Assembly: GCF_003852515.1 (NCBI RefSeq)
Contig: NZ_QAJK01000100.1
Coordinates: 43,997-107,996 of the forward strand
Direction: 5' to 3'
Length of the DNA stretch: 64,000 bases
From: Variovorax sp. KBW07
Lineage (GTDB): Bacteria > Pseudomonadota > Gammaproteobacteria > Burkholderiales > Burkholderiaceae_C
Both the position numbers and the translations under genes were made by a program. This document shows, piece after piece, positions 27,667-41,242 of this stretch (the stretch's first letter is position 1; the number at the start of each line of letters is the position of its first letter). The notes beneath the pieces are model-generated. The model saw only the letters and a list, made by a program, of their open reading frames with translations. It made no database searches and was not told the origin of the DNA.

Positions 27667-28449
27667 TTAGATACTGAACATCATGGCGGTGAGCAGGAAA
27701 TCGAGCCCCAGCACCGCCAACGACGCCATCACCACGGTACGCGTGGTCGCGCGCGACACGCCTTCGGGCGTGGGCTGGGCCAGGAAGCCCTGCAGCAGCG
27801 CGATGAAAGTCACGGTGAAGCCGAAGACGATGCTCTTGATGACGCCATTGCCGACGTCGCGCCACACATCGACGCCGCCCTGCATCTGGCCCCAGAACGC
27901 GCCCGGGTCGACGCCCAGCATCAGCACGCCCACCACGTAGCCGCCCATGATGCCGACCGCGCTGAACACCGCCGCCAGCAGCGGCATGGTGATGACGCCG
28001 GCCCAGAAGCGCGGCGCGAGGATGCGCTGCACCGGGTCGACCGCCATCATTTCCATGGCGCTGAGTTGTTCGCCAGCCTTCATGAGGCCGATTTCCGCAG
28101 TGAGCGACGTGCCGGCCCGGCCGGTGAAAAGCAGCGCCGCGACCACCGGCCCGAGCTCGCGCACGAGGCTCAGCGTGACCAGCAGGCCCAATGCTTCGGA
28201 AGACCCGTAGCGCTGCAGCGCGTAGTACATCTGCAGGCCGAGCACGAAGCCGACGAAGAGGCCCGACACCGCGATGATCGCGAGCGAGTAATTGCCCAGG
28301 AAATGAATCTGGTCGCGCACGAGGCTGAAGCGGCGCAGGCTCTGCGCGCCTTGCAGCGACAGCCGCAGGAACAGCTTCGCGGCAAAGCCGATGCCGCCGA
28401 GCTTGCTGCGCACCGCATAGCCGATGTCGGCAGGTTTCCACCAGCTCAT
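27667..28449 (-). CDS. mlaE: Phospholipid ABC transporter permease MlaE
   Basis: The 260-residue membrane protein has the MlaE features: an N-terminal amphipathic region, then FVGFVLGLQMYYALQRYGSSEALGLLVTLSLVRELGPVVAALLFTGRAGTSLTAEIG, typical of the family, and about five membrane helices. It forms the dimeric inner-membrane core of the MlaFEDB complex. Its ATG at 28449 overlaps the mlaF stop (ATGA), so the two subunits are translationally coupled. Confidence 0.96.
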   Translation of the reverse strand: MSWWKPADIGYAVRSKLGGIGFAAKLFLRLSLQGAQSLRRFSLVRDQIHFLGNYSLAIIAVSGLFVGFVLGLQMYYALQRYGSSEALGLLVTLSLVRELGPVVAALLFTGRAGTSLTAEIGLMKAGEQLSAMEMMAVDPVQRILAPRFWAGVITMPLLAAVFSAVGIMGGYVVGVLMLGVDPGAFWGQMQGGVDVWRDVGNGVIKSIVFGFTVTFIALLQGFLAQPTPEGVSRATTRTVVMASLAVLGLDFLLTAMMFSI

Positions 28450-29273
28450 GACCGGCCTCCGACCACGGGTCCGAAATCGTCTTCGATGCTTGCGCCCGGG
28501 TAATGAAAGCGCACCGGCCCATCGGGCAGCGCGTTCACGAACTGATGGACCAGCGGGTCGGCGCTGTCGCGCACTTCGGCGGGCGCGCCCTGTGCGGCGA
28601 CACCGCCGTTGGCCAGGATGATCACGTGGTCGGCGATGCGGAAGGTTTCCTCGACATCGTGCGACACGATGATGCTGGTCAACCCGAGCGTGTCGTTGAG
28701 CTGGCGAATGAGCCGTGCGGCCGTGCCGAGCGAAATGGGGTCGAGGCCCGCGAAGGGTTCGTCGTACATCACCAGGTCGGGATCGAGAGCGATCGCGCGC
28801 GCCAGCGCCACGCGCCGCGCCATGCCGCCCGACACCTCGCTGGGCATCAGGTCGCGCGCGCCGCGCAGGCCGACCGCATCGAGCTTCATGAGCACGATGT
28901 CGCGCACCAGCGCTTCGGACAACTGCGTGTGTTCGCGCAGCGGAAAGGCCACGTTGTCGAACACGCTCATGTCGGTGAACAGAGCGCCGAACTGGAACAG
29001 CATGCCCATGCGGCGCCGCGCCGCGTAGAGCGCGGTGGCGTCGAACCTGACGACGTCCTGACCATCGAACAGAACTTCGCCGCGCTGTGCGCGTTGCTGT
29101 CCGCCGATCAATCGCAAGACCGTGGTCTTGCCGCCGCCCGAAGCTCCCATCAGCGCCGTCACCTTGCCACGCGGCACGGTGAACGACACGCCGTCAAGGA
29201 TCGCGCGCGCGCCGTAGCCGAACGTGACGTCGCGAAACTCTACGAAGGGAAGCGGTGGGTTGGCTGGGTCCAT
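28446..29273 (-). CDS. mlaF: Phospholipid ABC transporter ATP-binding protein MlaF
   Basis: The 275-residue ATPase has Walker A GASGGGKTTVLRLIGG, the signature SGGMARRVALARAIA, Walker B LVMYDEPFAGLDP and the switch His in VSHDVEE. Methionine at the start of the Walker B acidic motif and the LMGASGGGKTT form are typical of MlaF/Ttg2A. It drives the Mla lipid transporter. I chose the ATG at 29273 because an 11-codon longer frame would run through the terminator hairpin of gltD. It is the first gene of the mlaFEDACB unit. Confidence 0.95.
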   Translation of the reverse strand: MDPANPPLPFVEFRDVTFGYGARAILDGVSFTVPRGKVTALMGASGGGKTTVLRLIGGQQRAQRGEVLFDGQDVVRFDATALYAARRRMGMLFQFGALFTDMSVFDNVAFPLREHTQLSEALVRDIVLMKLDAVGLRGARDLMPSEVSGGMARRVALARAIALDPDLVMYDEPFAGLDPISLGTAARLIRQLNDTLGLTSIIVSHDVEETFRIADHVIILANGGVAAQGAPAEVRDSADPLVHQFVNALPDGPVRFHYPGASIEDDFGPVVGGRS

Positions 29274-29277
29274 CTCA

Positions 29278-29299
29278 ATAAAAAAGCCGGGCGCTTTTT
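29278..29299 (-). terminator. Rho-independent terminator of gltBD
   Basis: AAAAAGC (29281-29287) pairs with GCTTTTT (29293-29299) around a five-base loop, and on the minus strand the stem runs into further T residues. It lies 75 bases after the gltD stop and five bases before the mlaF start, separating the two transcripts. The stem is short but the A/T flanks are ideal. Confidence 0.65.
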
Positions 29300-29373
29300 C
29301 AAGCATCCCGGCATGCGGTTTTCCAGCGGATGATAACGGCGCTGCGATGGCGGGCGCCGAATTGAAACAAAAT

Positions 29374-30852
29374 TCAGCGCGGCAAGTCGCTGAAACCCAT
29401 CAGAAATTCATCCACCGAACGCGCCGCTTGACGGCCTTCGCGAATCGCCCACACAACCAGCGACTGGCCGCGGCGAATGTCGCCCGCGGCGAACACTTTA
29501 GGTGCACTGGTGGCATAGCCGCCGATGAAGTCGACCGAGGCCTTGGCGTTGCCTCGCGCATCCTTCTCGACACCGAAAGCATCGAGCACGTTGGCCACGG
29601 GACTGACGAAGCCCATGGCGAGCAGCACGAGGTCGGCCTTGAGGATCTGCTCGCTGCCGGGCACTTCCTGCATCTTGCCGTCCTTCCATTCGACGCGAAC
29701 GGTCTTCAGGCCGGTGACCTTGCCCTTCTCGCCGATGAACTCCTTGGTCGAGATGGCGAACTCGCGCTCGCAACCTTCTTCATGGCTGGAGCTGGTGCGC
29801 AGCTTGATCGGCCAGTACGGCCAGGTCAGCGGCCGGTTTTCTTCTTCGGGCGGCTGCGGCATCAGCTCGAACTGCGTGACGCTGACAGCGCCATGGCGGT
29901 TGCTGGTGCCCACGCAATCAGAGCCGGTGTCGCCGCCGCCGATGACGATCACGTGCTTGCCGTCGGCGCGCAGCTGGCCCTTGACCTTGTCGCCCGCGTT
30001 GACGCGGTTCTGCTGCGGCAGGAACTCCATTGCGAAATGAATGCCGTCGAGATCGCGGCCGGGCACCGGCAGGTCGCGCGATTGCTCGGCGCCGCCCGTG
30101 AGCAGCACCGCATCGAACTCTTTCTGCAGCTGTTCGGGCGTGACGGTTTCCTTGGCTAGGTTAGTGACCTTGGAGCCCTTGCCCAGCGGATCTTTCGCGG
30201 CACCGACCATGACGCCGGTACGGAAGGTCACGCCCTCGGCCTTCATCTGCTCGACGCGGCGATCGATGTGCGTCTTCTCCATCTTGAAGTCGGGAATGCC
30301 GTAGCGCAGCAGGCCGCCGATGCGGTCGTTCTTCTCGAACAGCGTCACGTCGTGGCCGACGCGCGCCAGCTGTTGAGCCGCGGCCATGCCGGCGGGGCCG
30401 GCACCGACCACGGCGACCTTCTTGCCGGTCTTGTGCTTGGCGACGCGCGGCGCAACCCAGCCTTCGTCCCATGCGCGGTCGATGATGGCGTGCTCGATCG
30501 ACTTGATGCCGATCGCGTCGTCGTTCACGTTGAGCACGCAAGCCGCTTCGCACGGTGCCGGGCAGATGCGGCCGGTGAACTCGGGGAAGTTGTTGGTGGA
30601 GTCGAGCACCGCGAAGGCGTTCTGCCAGTCGTTGCGGTACACGAGGTCGTTGAAGTCCGGAATGATGTTGTTGACCGGGCAGCCGCTGTTGCAGAACGGC
30701 GTGCCGCAGTCCATGCAGCGCGCACCCTGCACCTTGGCCTGCTCGGGCGTCAGGCCGACGACGAATTCCTTGTAATGCTTGACGCGCTCTTCGATCGGCT
30801 TGTAGCCCTCTTCGATGCGCTCATGCTCCATGAAGCCGGTGATCTTTCCCAT
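29374..30852 (-). CDS. gltD: Glutamate synthase (NADPH) small subunit GltD
   Basis: The 492-residue protein has an N-terminal iron-sulfur domain with the four-Cys motif [14 protein letters not shown] (Cys46, 49, 54, 58) and a second Cys group (CPAPCEAAC), then an FAD-binding Rossmann motif ([18 protein letters not shown], about residue 146) and an NADPH-binding motif ([13 protein letters not shown], about residue 292). It passes electrons from NADPH to GltB. It follows gltB by 35 bases and is the last gene before the terminator. Confidence 0.98.
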   Translation of the reverse strand: MGKITGFMEHERIEEGYKPIEERVKHYKEFVVGLTPEQAKVQGARCMDCGTPFCNSGCPVNNIIPDFNDLVYRNDWQNAFAVLDSTNNFPEFTGRICPAPCEAACVLNVNDDAIGIKSIEHAIIDRAWDEGWVAPRVAKHKTGKKVAVVGAGPAGMAAAQQLARVGHDVTLFEKNDRIGGLLRYGIPDFKMEKTHIDRRVEQMKAEGVTFRTGVMVGAAKDPLGKGSKVTNLAKETVTPEQLQKEFDAVLLTGGAEQSRDLPVPGRDLDGIHFAMEFLPQQNRVNAGDKVKGQLRADGKHVIVIGGGDTGSDCVGTSNRHGAVSVTQFELMPQPPEEENRPLTWPYWPIKLRTSSSHEEGCEREFAISTKEFIGEKGKVTGLKTVRVEWKDGKMQEVPGSEQILKADLVLLAMGFVSPVANVLDAFGVEKDARGNAKASVDFIGGYATSAPKVFAAGDIRRGQSLVVWAIREGRQAARSVDEFLMGFSDLPR

Positions 30853-30887
30853 CGTGCTTTCCTCTGTTCTTCGTGTGTCGTTGCCGC

Positions 30888-35642
<4,755 letters not shown>

Positions 35643-35677
35643 GGCGCACTCCTTCATCAGTTTTCGCAGGGAAAGGG

Positions 35678-35706
35678 AGCATATTGCGATGCACAAAGAA
35701 TGCCAA
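35678..35706 (-). promoter_or_regulatory. Sigma-70 promoter of gltBD
   Basis: On the minus strand TTGGCA (35701-35706) and TATGCT (35678-35683) are spaced by exactly 17 bases. Transcription would start near 35671, leaving a leader of about 29 bases before the gltB ATG. It is the best promoter match I see in the window. Confidence 0.7.
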
Positions 35707-35710
35707 ACAC

Positions 35711-35773
35711 TTTAATAGGGGTCAGATTCTTATTAAATCCCGAGTTTTCTTGTCAGAATTAAATTAGGGACAT
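35711..35773. repeat. REP-like hairpin and flanking partial copy next to a RAYT gene
   Basis: TTTAATA (35711-35717) and TATTAAA (35731-35737) form a perfect inverted repeat around the loop GGGGTCAGATTCT. A second, imperfect GTCAGAATTAAAT copy follows at 35752-35764. The AT-rich DNA stands out against the GC-rich surroundings. GGGGTCAGA-type sequences beside RAYT transposase genes are a known pattern. No gene is seen in 35707-35830. Confidence 0.55.
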
Positions 35774-35830
35774 ATTAAAAACAGGAGCAAAAGATCCAGC
35801 CATGGCAAAGGCTTGATGCCGCTCGGAAGC

Positions 35831-36526
35831 TCAGGAAGTGGAGTTTGAAGGGGGCCGGCCGGCCTTTGCTTTAACCACGCGGCGGTCGGTCGCCTTCTGG
35901 AGGGAGTCGAGAAATTCATCGTCCCCCGCCGCCCAGCCCCGCAAGGTGGCCTCGGTCAGCGCAGCCTGGTCGGCGGCCCGCACGCCGCCGCGCACCATTT
36001 CGACATACGCCGCTTCGCGCGCGAACGGCGTGTTGCCGAGCTCCCAGTACAGCGGATGCGGCGTCAGCAACCGGTCGTGCCGCAGCCCAGCGTAGTGGCC
36101 GTGGCTCGACCATGGGAAGTCGCGCGCATCCATCACCATGCCCGCCCGCACAGGGTTGAGGTCGATGTAGGCCATGCAGGTCAGCAGGTAGCGATCGGTC
36201 TGGATCAGTGTCGACCTGTAGCGCCCTTCCCACAACGTACCGCTGCGGCCATGGCGGTCATTGAAGTAGCGCACATAGCTGCGCCCCACGGACTGCATGA
36301 ACTGCGGCAGGCCGGTGGTGCTGCCAGGCGTGACCAGCAGGTGGAAGTGGTTGTCCATCAGCACGTAGGCGTGCAGCGCGACACCGAATCGCACGGCGTT
36401 CTCGGCCAGTAGCGCGAGCAGTTTCTCGTGGTCGGCCCGGTCCACGAAGATCGGCTGGCGGTTGTTGCCGCGCTGGATCACGTGGTGCGGCATGTCGGCC
36501 AGTGTGAGACGGGGTAGACGGGCCAT
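35831..36526 (-). CDS. REP-associated tyrosine transposase (RAYT, Y1/IS200-like)
   Basis: The 231-residue protein belongs to the TnpA-REP/Y1 transposase family. It starts MARLPRLTLADMPHHVIQRGNNRQPIF, has the HUH metal motif HFHLLVTPG (His60, His62) and the conserved GRYRSTLIQTDRYLLTCMAYIDLNPVRAG segment that should hold the nicking tyrosine (113 or 120). RAYTs nick single-stranded REP hairpins and are usually single-copy domesticated genes, not true insertion sequences. No inverted repeats of a full element bracket it, but a REP-like hairpin lies 3' of it. The Arg/Ser-rich C-terminus looks intact. Confidence 0.9.
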   Translation of the reverse strand: MARLPRLTLADMPHHVIQRGNNRQPIFVDRADHEKLLALLAENAVRFGVALHAYVLMDNHFHLLVTPGSTTGLPQFMQSVGRSYVRYFNDRHGRSGTLWEGRYRSTLIQTDRYLLTCMAYIDLNPVRAGMVMDARDFPWSSHGHYAGLRHDRLLTPHPLYWELGNTPFAREAAYVEMVRGGVRAADQAALTEATLRGWAAGDDEFLDSLQKATDRRVVKAKAGRPPSNSTS

Positions 36527-36594
36527 GGGGTGGGTTGTCGCGCGGGGCTTGTATCCTAAGCGGCCCGTTTACCAACAAGATCAGGGAGTGGCGA

Positions 36595-37314
36595 ATGTTC
36601 AAGTTTTTCAAGGAATTGATCGATTCGGCAAAAGAAGGAGTGGCGGAAGGCAAAGCCGAACTGGCACAGGAGGCCGCCGAGCGCGACACAGCGCGGCAGC
36701 AAGGCAATGCGGCGCTGGAGGCGCGTGTTGCAGCCTCGTCGCGCTTCGAGAATTTCGCCGTGGCGCTGGCCGCCGTGTATCGCGAGACCTTCGCGTCCGA
36801 CCTGCGGGAAGCGGAGGAAATGCAGCGCAGCGCGGTGCATCTGCTGTGTGTCGATATTTCGGCGAAGGAGATCGCGTCCTGGAAAAAGCTGTTGTCGCGC
36901 GACTTCTCGGTCACCGATCGCGAGAGCGCCGAGGCGGTGGTGGCGGAAATTGTCGGAAGCCTTCCCTCGCAATCCGGCGACGACGACCTGGCCCTGTGGA
37001 TCGGGCGCGCGAGCCACCTGGCCACGGGCGCGGCCGCGGTCGGCTATGTCAATGCCGGAACGGCGCTGGAATGGCTGGTGCCGGCGGTGGAGCTGGCCGT
37101 CGAACGCTTCAGCGGCTGGGACAACTATGCCCAGAGCTTCCTCGCGGGCGAGCGCGAGGCGCCGGGCAGCAATTTCGTCGGCCGCAAACTGCTGGCGTCG
37201 ATGACGCAGAAGCTGCTCGAGAGCGAACGAAGCCCGTGGAAGACGGTGGCGTGGCCGGAGCGGGATTCGCTGGCCGATCTGCTGGCGTCGCGCGAAACGC
37301 CCCGCTCCGCCTGA
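36595..37314 (+). CDS. DUF1266-like hypothetical protein
   Basis: The 239-residue protein has a Lys/Glu/Ala-rich N-terminal helix (FKFFKELIDSAKEGVAEGKAELAQEAAER) and no signal peptide or membrane segment. Its C-terminal part, with ALWIGRASHLATGAAAVGYVNAGTALEWL followed by FSGWDNYAQSFLAGER, resembles DUF1266 proteins (E. coli YbeR/YbeU type), which have no known function. An in-frame start 20 codons upstream exists, but the ATG at 36595 follows CAGGGAGTG, a good ribosome binding site. It stands alone between two minus-strand units. Confidence 0.72.
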   Translation: MFKFFKELIDSAKEGVAEGKAELAQEAAERDTARQQGNAALEARVAASSRFENFAVALAAVYRETFASDLREAEEMQRSAVHLLCVDISAKEIASWKKLLSRDFSVTDRESAEAVVAEIVGSLPSQSGDDDLALWIGRASHLATGAAAVGYVNAGTALEWLVPAVELAVERFSGWDNYAQSFLAGEREAPGSNFVGRKLLASMTQKLLESERSPWKTVAWPERDSLADLLASRETPRSA

Positions 37315-37330
37315 GCATCGGGCGGTTGAG

Positions 37331-38227
37331 TCAGTTCAGCCTGAAGCGCGTGTCACCCAGCGCGTCGAGCCCGAACTGCGACAGCAGTTCGCCCAGACGC
37401 GTTGCCGCGCTGGCCTTGCGCTGGCCGGTGTAGCGCGCCAGGATCAGCTCGTTCTTCATGCTGTGCTCCCAGCCGACCAGTTCGGTGACGGTCACGCTGT
37501 AGCCGTTGGCTTCCAAGTACAGGCAGCGCAGCACATTGGTGAGCTGGCTGCCGATTTCGCGGGTGTGCAGCGGATGGCGCCACAGCTCGGCCAGTGGCGT
37601 GCGCGACAACGCCAGTGCCTTGGTTTCGCGCAGGCAGGCGGCCACTTCCGCCTGGCAGCAGGGAACCAGCACCATGCAACGCGCCTTCTTCGCCAGGCCG
37701 AAGGCGATGGCATCGTCGGTGGCGGTGTCGCAGGCATGCAGCGCGGTAACCACGTCGATCTGCGCGGGCAATTCGCTGGCCTGGGCCGATTCGGCGACCG
37801 TCAGGTTCAGGAACGACATGCGCCCGAACCCCAGGCGCTGTGCGAGTGCGCGCGATTTTTCGACCAGCTCGCCCCGCGTCTCGATGCCATAGACGTGGCC
37901 TGCCTCGCGCTCTCTGAAGAACAGGTCGTAGATGATGAAGCCGAGGTACGACTTGCCCGCGCCATGGTCGGCCAGCGTGGCGCCGGCGCCGCCTTCGGGC
38001 AGCTCGCGCAGCAGCTGTTCGATGAACTGGAACAGGTGATAGACCTGCTTGAGCTTGCGCCGTGAGTCCTGGTTGAGCCGGCCCTCGCGCGTGAGGATGT
38101 GCAGCTCTTTCAGCAGCTCGATGGACTGGCCTTCGCGCAGGACTTCGGACAGCTCAGCATCGGCCTTGGCGGCTTTGTTGGTTTTCACGGGTTTGTTCGC
38201 GGCCTTGTTCGCGGCTTTGGTGTTCAT
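37331..38227 (-). CDS. SAM-dependent methyltransferase (Methyltransf_32-like)
   Basis: The 298-residue protein starts with a Lys/Ala-rich low-complexity stretch (about residues 1-23) and a helical linker, then a Rossmann methyltransferase domain with the SAM-binding motif LADHGAGKSYLGFIIYDLFF (about residue 86), VYGIETRGELVEKS, and DVVTALHACDTATDDAIAFG. This matches the methyltransferase-32 group, related to eukaryotic GSTCD and to predicted RNA methyltransferases. The CCQAEVAA segment (about residue 190) adds paired Cys. The substrate is unknown. Its ATG (38227) overlaps the DUF1415 stop. Confidence 0.85.
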   Translation of the reverse strand: MNTKAANKAANKPVKTNKAAKADAELSEVLREGQSIELLKELHILTREGRLNQDSRRKLKQVYHLFQFIEQLLRELPEGGAGATLADHGAGKSYLGFIIYDLFFREREAGHVYGIETRGELVEKSRALAQRLGFGRMSFLNLTVAESAQASELPAQIDVVTALHACDTATDDAIAFGLAKKARCMVLVPCCQAEVAACLRETKALALSRTPLAELWRHPLHTREIGSQLTNVLRCLYLEANGYSVTVTELVGWEHSMKNELILARYTGQRKASAATRLGELLSQFGLDALGDTRFRLN

Positions 38228-38799
38228 GGCTTTGCACTCCCGGCGCCGACGTCGAGTGCAGCCCAGCCCGCCGCGCCCAGCGCTTCGAGCGTGTCGATGT
38301 TGCGCTCGAAGATCGCCTCCGCCTCGGGAAAGGCCTTGACCGCGCGGCTCACGCTGTCTTCGCGCAGCAGGTGCAGCGTCGGGTACGGCGCGCGGTTGGT
38401 GGCATTGCCGATGTCGTCGGCCTCGGTGCCGCCGAACTGGAACCGCGGATGAAAGCTCGCGAGCTGGAACGCGCCGTCGAAACCGGCGCGCGCCAGGCGG
38501 CGCTCGGCACGCGCCGTGAAATCGTTGAAGTCCAGGAAATCCGCCAAGGTGTTGGGTGCAATCAAAAGGGTGGTGTCGCGCACGGTGGCGTCGAGGGCGG
38601 CAAGCGCGTCGGCTTCGGAAAGAAGCACGTCGATCAGGCCGGCCTCTTCAGTGGGCAGGTACACGGCGTAGTGGATCTGCGCCTTCACATGCACCGCTTT
38701 AGCGAACGGGCACAGGTTGAGGCCGATGACCGCGCGCTTGAGCCAGCGCCGCGTGTCGGCTTCGGCCTGGGGAGCATCGATTGTCGCCGCGCCGGTCAT
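38224..38799 (-). CDS. DUF1415 family protein
   Basis: The 191-residue soluble protein matches DUF1415 along its length: TRRWLKRAVIGLNLCPFAKAVH near the N-terminus, TTLLIAPNTLADFLDFNDF in the middle and FQLASFHPRFQFGGTEADDIGNATNRAPYPTLHLLRE. The CPFAK Cys and the HPRFQF motif are nearly invariant in the family, but no activity is known. I chose the ATG at 38799, which overlaps the stop of the MFS gene by four bases. Confidence 0.9.
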   Translation of the reverse strand: MTGAATIDAPQAEADTRRWLKRAVIGLNLCPFAKAVHVKAQIHYAVYLPTEEAGLIDVLLSEADALAALDATVRDTTLLIAPNTLADFLDFNDFTARAERRLARAGFDGAFQLASFHPRFQFGGTEADDIGNATNRAPYPTLHLLREDSVSRAVKAFPEAEAIFERNIDTLEALGAAGWAALDVGAGSAKP

Positions 38800-40115
38800 G
38801 CCGCCTCCGCCGCAGGGCGATTCCGCACCAGGCGCCGCGCGAGCGCCATGCCGGCCAGCGAACAGACCAGCGTCGCGGTCCAGGTCCAGTGCCAGCCGCC
38901 GACACGGTGCGCCAGCCAGGCCACCGCGGGCGGCGCCAGGAACTGGCCGAGCGACGAGGCCTGCTGCATCAGGCCGACCGTGGTGGACACGGTGGTCGGG
39001 CTGGGCGCCAGCCTCACACTGAGCAGGAACAGGGTCGCCGGCACCATGCCGCCGCCCAGTGAAAAAGCACAGACGGCGATGTAGCGCAGCGCCGGCGGCA
39101 GGCTCGAGGCGTCGGCGCCCTGCCCGATCTGCGCGAAAGCCGCCACGCCGCCGAGCGCCATCGCCAGGAAACCCCATTGCAGCAGGCGTTCGGGCGCCAC
39201 GCCGCGCTGCAGCCAGCGGCCGCCGGCGATGTTGCCGACGATGTTCATGGCAGCCGCAAGCGCCGTGAGCACCGCGTTCCATCCGGCCGGCACGCCCGCG
39301 CCGGCATAGATGGCCGGCAGGAAACCGATCACCGCCATCCACTGGGCCGAGTACACGGCGAAGGTCAGTGCGATCAACCAGGGCGCGCGCGCGCCGACCG
39401 TGGCGCGCAGGCGCGGCATCCAGCCCGCGGAGACGTTGCTGCCTGCGACGACAGGCTGGCGCAGGCGGTCGGCGGGCACGGCGAGCCACACCCAGAGCGC
39501 GGCCACCGCGGACACCGCCGACAGCAGCCACCACCAGTCGGCCCATCCGCCCCAAGCAATCAGGGCCGGCCCCAGCAGCAGCGCCAGCGCCACGCCGAGC
39601 GGCATGTAGGCGCCCCACAAACCCAGCGCGGCTTTGTCTGCGCCCGCCGGCGTCAGCGCGCGGATCAGCCCCGGCCCCGGCATGACCGTCAGCAGGAAAC
39701 CGATGCCTTCGATGGCGCGCAGGACAAGCAGCCATTGCACCGCGTGCGCTCCACCCACGAGGCCGGCGCCGATCGCGCCGCCCAGCAGGCTGGCGAGCGT
39801 CAGAACGAGCAGACCCGTCAGCATGCTGCGGCGCAGGCCGATGGTGTCGGCGGCGAGGCCAACGATCAGACCCAGGGTCATGCTCGCCACCTGCACGAGC
39901 GACAGCAGGAAGCCGGCCTCGACGATGTCGATGCCGAGCGAGGCCTGCAGCGCAGGCACCGCGGGCGGCAGCTTGCCAAGGTGCAAGGCGCCGCTGACGC
40001 CGCCCAGCAGGACAGCAAAAACGACGGCGGGCACGCGCACTCGCGTGGCGAGGTTCATCGCATTGCCTGCGTCGGCGCTTCGTACAGCGCCGGAACGGTC
40101 GGGTGCCGCGCTCAT
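38796..40115 (-). CDS. MFS transporter (CynX/NimT-like)
   Basis: The 439-residue membrane protein has about 12 hydrophobic segments. It shows GKLPPAVPALQASLGID and VGLAADTIGLRRSMLTG (the loop 2-3 signature) and GIGFLLTVMPGPGLIRAL. The pattern is that of the CynX/NimT group of the major facilitator superfamily. The substrate is unknown. The ATG at 40115 overlaps the dgt stop; an internal ATG at residue 20 (MNLATRVRVP) is also plausible. It forms a chain of three four-base overlaps with dgt, DUF1415 and the methyltransferase gene. Confidence 0.85.
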   Translation of the reverse strand: MSAAPDRSGAVRSADAGNAMNLATRVRVPAVVFAVLLGGVSGALHLGKLPPAVPALQASLGIDIVEAGFLLSLVQVASMTLGLIVGLAADTIGLRRSMLTGLLVLTLASLLGGAIGAGLVGGAHAVQWLLVLRAIEGIGFLLTVMPGPGLIRALTPAGADKAALGLWGAYMPLGVALALLLGPALIAWGGWADWWWLLSAVSAVAALWVWLAVPADRLRQPVVAGSNVSAGWMPRLRATVGARAPWLIALTFAVYSAQWMAVIGFLPAIYAGAGVPAGWNAVLTALAAAMNIVGNIAGGRWLQRGVAPERLLQWGFLAMALGGVAAFAQIGQGADASSLPPALRYIAVCAFSLGGGMVPATLFLLSVRLAPSPTTVSTTVGLMQQASSLGQFLAPPAVAWLAHRVGGWHWTWTATLVCSLAGMALARRLVRNRPAAEAA

Positions 40116-41242
40116 GCGATGCCTCGACGCCCCGTCAACCGCTCGTGCTCGCGCATGGCGAAGCGATCGGTCATGCCGGCGATGTAGTCGGCCACCGCGC
40201 GTTGCCTGTCGCGGCGGTCGGCGTAGGAAACAGGCATCTCGTCGTTGCGCTCCAGATAGGCGTCGAACAGCTCGCGCACCACCTGCTGCGCCTGGTCAGT
40301 GGTCTGGGTCACCTGGGAATGCCGGTACAGGTTGCGGAACAGGAAGCGCTTGAGCTCGTCCGATTGCGCCTGCATGGTTTCGCTGAAAGCGACGATGGGC
40401 GGGGCCTGGCGGACCGCATCGGCGTCTGCCGGTGCGAGCGCTTCGAGCGCCGCGCGCGTCGCGTCGATCACGTCGTAGACCTGTGCACTCAGCATGCGCC
40501 GGATGGTTTCGTAGAGCACGCGGCGGTCTTGCAATTGCGGGTGCTCGGCCAGTGCCTCGCGGCGGTAGCGCTCGAAAAGCTCCACCTCGGCCAGTTGCTC
40601 GACGCTGATGAGGCCCGAGCGCACGCCATCGTCGATGTCGTGGGCGTTGTACGCAATGGCATCGGCCAGGTTGCACAGTTGGGCTTCAAGCCCCGGCTGC
40701 GTGCGGTCCAGAAATCGCCGCGCCACGCCATTCGGCTCGCCCGCTTCCAGACGCTCGGCGTTGGCGCGCGAGCAATGCTTGAGGATGCCCTCGCGGGTCT
40801 CGAAGCTGAGGTTCAGGCCGTCGTACTGCGGGTAGCGGTGTTCGAGCGCATCGACCACGCGCAGGCTCTGCAGGTTGTGCTCGAAGCCGCCGTGGTCCGC
40901 CATGCAGGCATTGAGCGCATCCTGCCCGGCGTGTCCGAAGGGCGTGTGGCCCAGGTCATGCGCCAGCGCGATGGCTTCGACAAGGTCTTCGTTGATGCGC
41001 AGGGCGCGAGCGATGGAGCGGCCCAGTTGCGCCACTTCCAGCGAGTGCGTCAGTCGCGTGCGGAACAGGTCGCCTTCGTGGTTCAGGAAGACCTGGGTCT
41101 TGTAGACCAGCCGTCGGAATGCGGTCGAATGAACGATGCGGTCGCGGTCGCGCTGGAAGGCGTCGCGCGTGGGCGCGGGCGGCTCGGCATGGCGCCTCCC
41201 TCGCGACTTCGCGGGGTGGCAGGCATAGGCCGCGAGGCTCAT
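40112..41242 (-). CDS. dgt: Deoxyguanosinetriphosphate triphosphohydrolase (dGTPase)
   Basis: The 376-residue protein is an HD-domain dNTP triphosphohydrolase of the short (non-E. coli) type. It has SRGRRHAEP and FQRDRDRIVHSTAFRRLVYKTQVF near the N-terminus and the metal-binding residues in RTRLTHSLEVAQ and AHDLGHTPFGHAGQ. It cleaves dNTPs to nucleosides plus triphosphate. I chose the ATG at 41242 because the SRGRR segment, conserved in relatives, then falls near residue 13; a start at 41353 would run through a repeat element. It follows aroB after a 73-base gap. Confidence 0.93.
   Translation of the reverse strand: MSLAAYACHPAKSRGRRHAEPPAPTRDAFQRDRDRIVHSTAFRRLVYKTQVFLNHEGDLFRTRLTHSLEVAQLGRSIARALRINEDLVEAIALAHDLGHTPFGHAGQDALNACMADHGGFEHNLQSLRVVDALEHRYPQYDGLNLSFETREGILKHCSRANAERLEAGEPNGVARRFLDRTQPGLEAQLCNLADAIAYNAHDIDDGVRSGLISVEQLAEVELFERYRREALAEHPQLQDRRVLYETIRRMLSAQVYDVIDATRAALEALAPADADAVRQAPPIVAFSETMQAQSDELKRFLFRNLYRHSQVTQTTDQAQQVVRELFDAYLERNDEMPVSYADRRDRQRAVADYIAGMTDRFAMREHERLTGRRGIA

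Noticed and set aside
38224-39735. A 503-residue frame covering DUF1415 and part of the MFS gene
   Set aside because: Only the last 191 residues match a family; the upstream part is the shadow of the MFS gene, and the ATGA overlap at 38796-38799 fixes the DUF1415 start.
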